Notes under the pieces: model-generated
What the model saw: only the letters and a program-made list of their open reading frames with translations
Databases searched by the model: none
What the model was told of the DNA's origin: nothing
In this document: positions 59,359-64,000 of the stretch, one piece after another
Layout of the letters: each line of letters begins with the position of its first letter
Position numbering within the stretch: position 1 is the stretch's first letter
Made by a program: the position numbers and the translations under genes
Source of the DNA: JARRPM01 sp963765545
Lineage (GTDB): Bacteria; Pseudomonadota; Gammaproteobacteria; Pseudomonadales; Halieaceae
Assembly: GCA_963765545.1 (NCBI GenBank)
Contig: CAVXWW010000004.1
Span: 2,232,001 to 2,296,000 of the forward strand
Reading direction: 5' to 3'
Length of the DNA: 64,000 bases

Positions 59359-61215
59359 TCATGGGTGATCCTGAACCAGTGTGGTTGGAGGAATGACCAC
59401 AGCCTTCTGGGGAGCGTATCGATCAAACAGGTTTATCAAGCGTGCCGCTTCTTTGGCATCACCGGTAACTTCGATATCTCCGCTGGCAATCATTTCTTCA
59501 GGCGTTGCCTGGCTTAAATACAATGTTGCCCAGCTTTCTCCTGACATCTTCAGTGTAATATCCGGCTTGCTGGCGTGCTGACCAGGATCTTCGACAAACT
59601 CAGCCACGGCGCGGCGTATATGAAGTCCACTACTGCTGCCGTCAGAAAATTCAAATTGAATAAAACCTTCGGACTCACCACTTTTCAGTGGATCGATGCG
59701 CACCCTGAAGTAATCCACAAAGGTATTGGGAGATGCACTGATTGCCTCGGCTGCTGGTGGAATAAGGCGCGCCAGAGTGACCTTGTCTTCAAGCGCGAGT
59801 GCCTGCGATGTCATGTGCGCCCGCTCGTTTCCGCCCGTTGAAACATAGGCCATCTGGCGCAATACGTCCGCTTTGAACGCACGCACTTCCTGATCTTGCG
59901 GATCGAGCCGGTAAAGATGATTCACCAGTTGGCCGGCCCAGGCCAGTTCTCGTTTTTCCATGGCGGATTGAGCCGCCTCCAGCACCTTGTCGCGACCACC
60001 CATCAGTGGCACCAGGCGCCGTGATTCTTCGATGGGCGCAAGCATTTTTAGGTTCACCGCATCGTTGTCATACCAACCAACTGCCTGGTAATAAATTGCA
60101 GGCGAATAAGACGAAATTTCACCGTATCCCTGCAAATTGTTAGGCATTTCGTCGAGATAATCCGGGAATTGCACAAAATGACGCAGGTCATCGGGGCCGA
60201 GGCCACCCAAAATGCCACGCAAAGACTGATCGAGCACAAAGCTTGCGCCATCCATATAACCTTCAATAGCTTTGCGTATATTTTCCTTGCCGACCACAGG
60301 TCGCGCAACTGCAGAAACGAGTACTTCCGCCTGCAGATCTCGCTGCTCTTTAAGCCCTTCAATCCATTCGCGCGGATCACGGAAAACATCACCGCGCACC
60401 GAATACAGTTGCGGCGGCCCCATCCACAGGAGCGTAGTGAACAGAATCTTACGCTCGGGCAACCACACCGCCGTGTGAACTTTGTCGTCTGACCCGTACT
60501 TAGTCAGGAACTGCATCTTCACACCAAGAACCGTCATTTCCTGCCTGTCCTCCACAGGGGTATTTACCGGCAAAAATGCAGATTCTATCTTCAGCGGGAG
60601 AACCAGAGGAAGTACCCACGCATCGGGTCCCTCAGTTGGCGTGTAGGCGTTAAACTGAATTACCGCACGTGCCGTGAGATAAGGAGCGATTTCCGGAAAA
60701 TAGGCCGGCGCACCGCCGCCAGAACGAAGAGTGTTCTCTACCACGGTATTCAGATCGGGGTGCCCGATGACCATGACATCCTCGTTTCCCTCTGCCAGAA
60801 CAGCCGCGCCTAAAGAAGTATGCGAATGACCGTATATAATCGCCTTGACAGGTTTGTCGCTGACGCTGCGAATAGCCTCGAGAAAGATCTCACCATCGTG
60901 CTTGCTGTCACCGGTGTCAAAAGCGATGAGCCCTTCGTCAGTATCGATAACGCTAATGGGCACAAGCCCAAAACCACAAAAGGTCCAGATACCCTCAGCC
61001 GGTTGTAAAATCTCCGGTTTCATGCAGACAGTGTCTTCAACACGGTCGAGTAGTTTTTGATTGGTGATGGCACCGTTTGGCGCTTCTCCCAGTTTAACTG
61101 GAGCACCCATATAGATATCCTGCTCCTCGGCAATAGCCGTATTCTGGAGCGAGGTAAATGCTAAAAGTAGAGCACCAAAAATGGATACACGGCTTTGCCT
61201 GAGTTTAAAGGTCAT
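59359..61215 (-). CDS. alkylsulfatase-like MBL-fold protein, copy 2, degenerate metal motif
   Basis: 618 residues with a signal peptide and the same three-domain order as copy 1. The metal motif is H130-S-H132-T-S-L, again without the Asp and third His. The His of the GKE loop is also lost (LVSAVARPVVGKE). Dimerisation domain: LRHFVQFPDYLDEMPNNLQGYG; SCP2-like domain: TFVDYFRVRIDPLKSGESEG. AAGGAG lies eight bases before the ATG. Copies 1 and 2 are clearly related but diverged; 114 bases separate them. Confidence 0.82.
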   Translation of the reverse strand: MTFKLRQSRVSIFGALLLAFTSLQNTAIAEEQDIYMGAPVKLGEAPNGAITNQKLLDRVEDTVCMKPEILQPAEGIWTFCGFGLVPISVIDTDEGLIAFDTGDSKHDGEIFLEAIRSVSDKPVKAIIYGHSHTSLGAAVLAEGNEDVMVIGHPDLNTVVENTLRSGGGAPAYFPEIAPYLTARAVIQFNAYTPTEGPDAWVLPLVLPLKIESAFLPVNTPVEDRQEMTVLGVKMQFLTKYGSDDKVHTAVWLPERKILFTTLLWMGPPQLYSVRGDVFRDPREWIEGLKEQRDLQAEVLVSAVARPVVGKENIRKAIEGYMDGASFVLDQSLRGILGGLGPDDLRHFVQFPDYLDEMPNNLQGYGEISSYSPAIYYQAVGWYDNDAVNLKMLAPIEESRRLVPLMGGRDKVLEAAQSAMEKRELAWAGQLVNHLYRLDPQDQEVRAFKADVLRQMAYVSTGGNERAHMTSQALALEDKVTLARLIPPAAEAISASPNTFVDYFRVRIDPLKSGESEGFIQFEFSDGSSSGLHIRRAVAEFVEDPGQHASKPDITLKMSGESWATLYLSQATPEEMIASGDIEVTGDAKEAARLINLFDRYAPQKAVVIPPTTLVQDHP

Positions 61216-61329
61216 TAAGTTTTCTCCTTTACGACATTTGAATAGCTAGCAAGAACTCAAGCCTTCAGGGTCGCTACCAATGTGCTTACTATGGCAGTGG
61301 CCAGCAGGCCATTGCTGAATATTTGGCGC

Positions 61330-62184
61330 CTATTTGGGAAACAGAAACTGCACCTGTAGTCGCATCTGCCAATCCGCGCCATTCTTGGGTGTTTCAACGT
61401 TGTAGTATGCAGAGGCCTGCAGATTCACTGGTGTGTGGCCCCACTTGATAATTTGCCCGATACCACCACCCAGTGGCACAGTCCACGTATTGTCACTGTC
61501 GGCCTCCCAGTTGGCCGTGATAATTGGTGCAAATGTCAGATAGCGACCGGGTTTGTCGGGGAAGTTATAGTTAACAAAGGGTTGTATCAGCATCTGGTTG
61601 ATGTCATCGCGGTCGTCATCGCCCCCAACATCAAAAACGTTATTAATAAGTGCACCATAGACCCAGGCCCCATCTGGCCTCAGAACAACTGCTGAAGGCC
61701 CCAGACCCCACCTCTCGCTACCGAGACGGTCATCGGTGGAAGTGTCAAGCTGGGCAATAGGTCCTGCGCCCCATACCCAGCCACCAGAGGCTGGCTTTAT
61801 TGGCGACAAAAACGCCGAGAACTGTACATCGCCAATCCCGTTCTCACGATCCTGGCCAGGCGCAAACTTGGGTTGGGAGATGACAGGAATAATTGTGCGG
61901 GTAATCAGGTTCCAGTTTTCATTGAGGTTAAACGGTATGACCGGCTGAATATTCAGTATATTTTGAGTTTCTTCCTCAGGCCCAACATTAAAATTTGTAT
62001 TGTTCTGGAAGGGCACGCTAATCATCGCAGCTACGGGGTTTTGCGCTGACTTTGCTATTTCTCCTAAACTCCCCTCTCCAGGATCGACATGGCCATCCGC
62101 AGGTGCGGAGAGGCCCAAGGGACTGATCAGTAGCAGTGAAAATAGGAGGGCACCTTTTCTAGTAACGGACATCGCTTCATTCAT
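61330..62184 (-). CDS. outer membrane beta-barrel (neuromedin-U/porin-like), copy 1
   Basis: 284 residues. Signal peptide ALLFSLLLISPLGLSAPADG, then a plug-free barrel with alternating strands: NILNIQPVIPFNLNENWNLITRTIIPVI, GIGDVQFSAFLSP, WGAGPIAQLDT, and a last strand MRLQVQFLFPK. The family is commonly auto-annotated as neuromedin U or transporter and likely passes small hydrophobic compounds. Paired with a similar gene directly upstream. A weak ribosome site. Confidence 0.75.
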   Translation of the reverse strand: MNEAMSVTRKGALLFSLLLISPLGLSAPADGHVDPGEGSLGEIAKSAQNPVAAMISVPFQNNTNFNVGPEEETQNILNIQPVIPFNLNENWNLITRTIIPVISQPKFAPGQDRENGIGDVQFSAFLSPIKPASGGWVWGAGPIAQLDTSTDDRLGSERWGLGPSAVVLRPDGAWVYGALINNVFDVGGDDDRDDINQMLIQPFVNYNFPDKPGRYLTFAPIITANWEADSDNTWTVPLGGGIGQIIKWGHTPVNLQASAYYNVETPKNGADWQMRLQVQFLFPK

Positions 62185-62271
62185 CCTTAGCAGTGTTGTA
62201 TAACAAAGTTGAAAAAGCGGAGCCGAGTTACATCATGCCCAGCATCAATTCGGTTATCCTCCAATCAGGCC

Positions 62272-63309
62272 TTAACGCTTAAACGGGTTAGGCACAATGG
62301 GTACAAAGAACAATCGAAAATTCCACTCTGGTCCGAAGGCATCAGGCTGATTCACGTAGTATTGCGCTTCTACCCCCCACTTAACGGGTAAAGGGCCCAG
62401 CATGAGCATGGTATCGAAGCCAATACCAACGGGAATGGTATATTTGTCACTGCCTGATTCATTCCAATTGATACTGATATTGGGCGCCGCGCCAATGTTT
62501 GTTTGCGCGTTATAGCGATACCGTACAATGTACTGGAGATCTGTCAGGTTAAGGTCATCCCCATCAATCTTGACGTCCAGTTGGGCACCATTTGCTGGAA
62601 CGTTTAAACGGACTTTTTGAGTTCGATCGCCTATCCCCCACCAGTGTTGCGCAAATGCACCTAAAATCCACTGATCCCCGATGTAAATGCCTGTTACTGA
62701 TGGACCCGCTCCCCATTTATTATTTTGCAGTATCCGCAATTCGTCGTCACTTGCTGTGGGCAGCATAAATGTGGGGCCACCCGCTATAATCAGTTTTCCT
62801 TCAGGTTCCGAAGGACCAAATGACGTCAACAAAATGGTGTCACCCAGTCCATTCTGCCGATCGAAGTCCAGCCCAAAACTATCCTCTGTAATGGGTGGGG
62901 TTGTATCATTCAGGCTCAGCTGAGGAAAATCATAGCTCAGATACTGAAATACGGGTCGCACCACCAGGTTGTAATCTTCTGTCAAAGGAAGTGACATTAC
63001 AGGCTGTAACTTGAGGTTGTTAAATGTGCGTGAATCCCCGCCGTCAAAGTCACCGGTATAGGTGGTCGTATCATTTTGAATAGCCAGAAACCACAAATCT
63101 GAAAGAGGATTATTCATCTCTTCAGCTAAAGCATCCATATCCACACCTGTGCTTCCGTCTGCTTCGTAAGGGTTAACCATGTCGCCGGGTAAAGCCTTCC
63201 CTTCTAAAACCTCTTGCATCTCTTCATCTTCAGCGAAAGCAGTACTATTCAACGTTACACATATCGCTAGTGTGGCCGCCAGGGCTTTAACAGGGGTCAA
63301 CGTATTCAT
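62272..63309 (-). CDS. outer membrane beta-barrel (neuromedin-U/porin-like), copy 2
   Basis: 345 residues. Signal peptide ALAATLAICVTLNSTAFA, an acidic linker, then the same barrel pattern as copy 1: NNLKLQPVMSLPLTEDYNLVVRPVFQYL, GLGDTILLTSFGP, IIAGGPTFMLPTA, KWGAGPSVTGIYIG, ending WNFRLFFVPIVPNPFKR. First gene of the leftward block and so the one nearest the divergent AraC-type regulator. Possibly an entry route for the compound handled by the alkylsulfatase-like and DUF1254 proteins. Confidence 0.77.
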   Translation of the reverse strand: MNTLTPVKALAATLAICVTLNSTAFAEDEEMQEVLEGKALPGDMVNPYEADGSTGVDMDALAEEMNNPLSDLWFLAIQNDTTTYTGDFDGGDSRTFNNLKLQPVMSLPLTEDYNLVVRPVFQYLSYDFPQLSLNDTTPPITEDSFGLDFDRQNGLGDTILLTSFGPSEPEGKLIIAGGPTFMLPTASDDELRILQNNKWGAGPSVTGIYIGDQWILGAFAQHWWGIGDRTQKVRLNVPANGAQLDVKIDGDDLNLTDLQYIVRYRYNAQTNIGAAPNISINWNESGSDKYTIPVGIGFDTMLMLGPLPVKWGVEAQYYVNQPDAFGPEWNFRLFFVPIVPNPFKR

Positions 63310-63635
63310 TTATGGCTCATCCTTTAAAATTTCATCATGGCTCGTCTGCCAGAAGAGCTGTAGCGATAGGCTAGAAGTACCTGCGACATCCAGATCAGTT
63401 CAATGAATCCGCAATCACGTCCGTCAGTTCCAGTTCAGCTGCTCCATCGACAGACCAACCTGGTAGTCAGGCCCGAATACATAACGCTGTCGGAATTAAC
63501 TTTAGAGCCAGTGTAGAAGTCCGACTCAACCAGAACCACCAGAACTTGTCATTATGTGCCGCGCTCGCCTACACTGAGCCTGGCAAGTGCGCTCTTTTGA
63601 TCTAAATCAAATGGAATCCAGCAAGGGAAAGTGTG
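63310..63635. other. divergent promoter region, with FNR-type box at its right end
   Basis: 326 bases between porin-like copy 2 and the AraC-type gene. No intact gene. One minus-strand frame near 63420-63480 spells a barrel-like fragment (FGPDYQVGLSMEQLNWN) that could be a remnant of an outer-membrane protein, but it is too short to name. Confidence 0.5.
63597..63610. promoter_or_regulatory. FNR/ANR-type box before AraC-type regulator
   Basis: TTGATCTAAATCAA, a perfect TTGAT-N4-ATCAA palindrome, 25 bases before the ATG of the AraC-type gene. So close to the start it would more likely block than activate that gene, or it could act on the leftward block from about -290. Confidence 0.6.
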
Positions 63636-64000
63636 ATGTTTCAATCCGCTAGGCAGGTCATTCGTTTTGCCCGGGTGGCTGTGGTGCAGCCTTTTGTGGC
63701 TTACCTTGAAAGCATTGGCGTGCCAACGGAAAAATACCTGTTACAGGTTGGCCTGACCAAGGAAATGCTCGACGATCCGGACAACCCGATTCCCACCAGC
63801 CTTGTCTTCGATTTCCTCAACGCGGCATGCCAGGCTGAAGGCATCGACGATATCGGGCTACTCGCCGGTTGGGCGACAACGCTGCAAATGATGGATGAGT
63901 TCGGCAACAGACTGCTCGCAACGAAGAGCATCGGGGACTACCTCAAAGTGGGCTGTCGCCTGATCAAAGATATATCGTCGGGCGATGAATGTTGGTTAGC
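63636..64000 (+). CDS. AraC-family regulator, 3'-truncated by window edge
   Basis: Starts at ATG 63636 (AGGGA upstream; a GTG at 63633 is in frame) and runs off the window. The visible 121 residues match the N-terminal ligand-binding part of OruR/AraC-type regulators: VQPFVAYLESIGVPTEKYLLQVGL, LVFDFLNAACQAEGIDDIGLLAG, and LATKSIGDYLKVGCRLI. The DNA-binding domain lies outside. Divergent position suggests control of the porin, alkylsulfatase-like and DUF1254 block. Confidence 0.8.
   Translation, partial: MFQSARQVIRFARVAVVQPFVAYLESIGVPTEKYLLQVGLTKEMLDDPDNPIPTSLVFDFLNAACQAEGIDDIGLLAGWATTLQMMDEFGNRLLATKSIGDYLKVGCRLIKDISSGDECWL

Noticed and set aside
63420..63480. Barrel-like peptide FGPDYQVGLSMEQLNWN on the minus strand
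   Set aside because: Too short, no start codon, and no neighbouring homology; mentioned only within the intergenic entry.
1..64000. CRISPR arrays, rRNA operons, phage genes
   Set aside because: No regularly spaced repeats, rRNA-like sequence or phage structural genes were noticed in the window.

Overview
The window looks like chromosomal DNA of a Gram-negative, probably marine, gammaproteobacterium. Evidence: several outer-membrane proteins (FadL/OmpP1, DUF2860, two small porin-like barrels), lipoproteins with classic lipoboxes, a GltS-type symporter, a large MalT-like (LAL) LuxR regulator, FNR/ANR-type boxes and GC-rich codon use over most of the window. Genus cannot be fixed from sequence alone; a lipid/steroid-degrading marine lineage is my inference.

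Layout. 1-16.7 kb: mixed housekeeping/accessory genes (DUF547 fragment, zinc metalloprotease lipoprotein, LysM/M15-like protein, amidohydrolase, methyltransferase, alpha/beta hydrolase, SRPBCC protein), a tightly coupled four-gene set (DUF1538a, DUF1538b, PII-like, CBS), an Old-Yellow-Enzyme-like oxidoreductase, a voltage-gated cation channel and a protein-arginine-methyltransferase-like enzyme. 17-28.8 kb: a catabolic block around a LAL regulator (epoxide-hydrolase-like enzyme, TauD/TfdA dioxygenase, two glutaredoxin/GST-fold proteins, a bile-acid-symporter-like transporter, AMP-forming ligase, AhpD-like protein, membrane protein, GMC oxidoreductase); three intergenic regions here share a C-run/G-run palindrome. 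28.9-29.3 kb: a dead integrase-type transposase.

29.6-37.8 kb: an OPT transporter followed by the N-acetylglutaminylglutamine amide (NAGGN) osmolyte operon (asnO, ngg, two M42-type peptidases in overlapping frames) and a divergent MarR regulator. 38-41.8 kb: FadL- and DUF2860-type outer-membrane proteins, a frameshifted TauD remnant that lies in an apparently empty gap, and gltS.

41.9-49.8 kb: a selenocysteine island. It holds a UGSC-family selenoprotein gene with an in-frame TGA (Sec93), its thioredoxin-domain partner, selA, selB, tRNA-Sec (selC) and an SDR, and is bracketed by two directly oriented, decayed IS91-like transposase copies. No selD is in the window. Immediately beyond lies a broken class A acid phosphatase gene.

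50.4-52.5 kb: a small lipoprotein behind a perfect FNR-type box and an MscS-type channel. 52.7-63.3 kb: a leftward block of paralogue sets (three DUF1254/DUF1214 proteins, two alkylsulfatase-like metallo-beta-lactamase-fold proteins with degraded HxHxDH motifs, two porin-like barrels) that by eye is more AT-rich than the rest, headed by a divergent AraC-type regulator that runs off the right edge and has its own FNR-type box.
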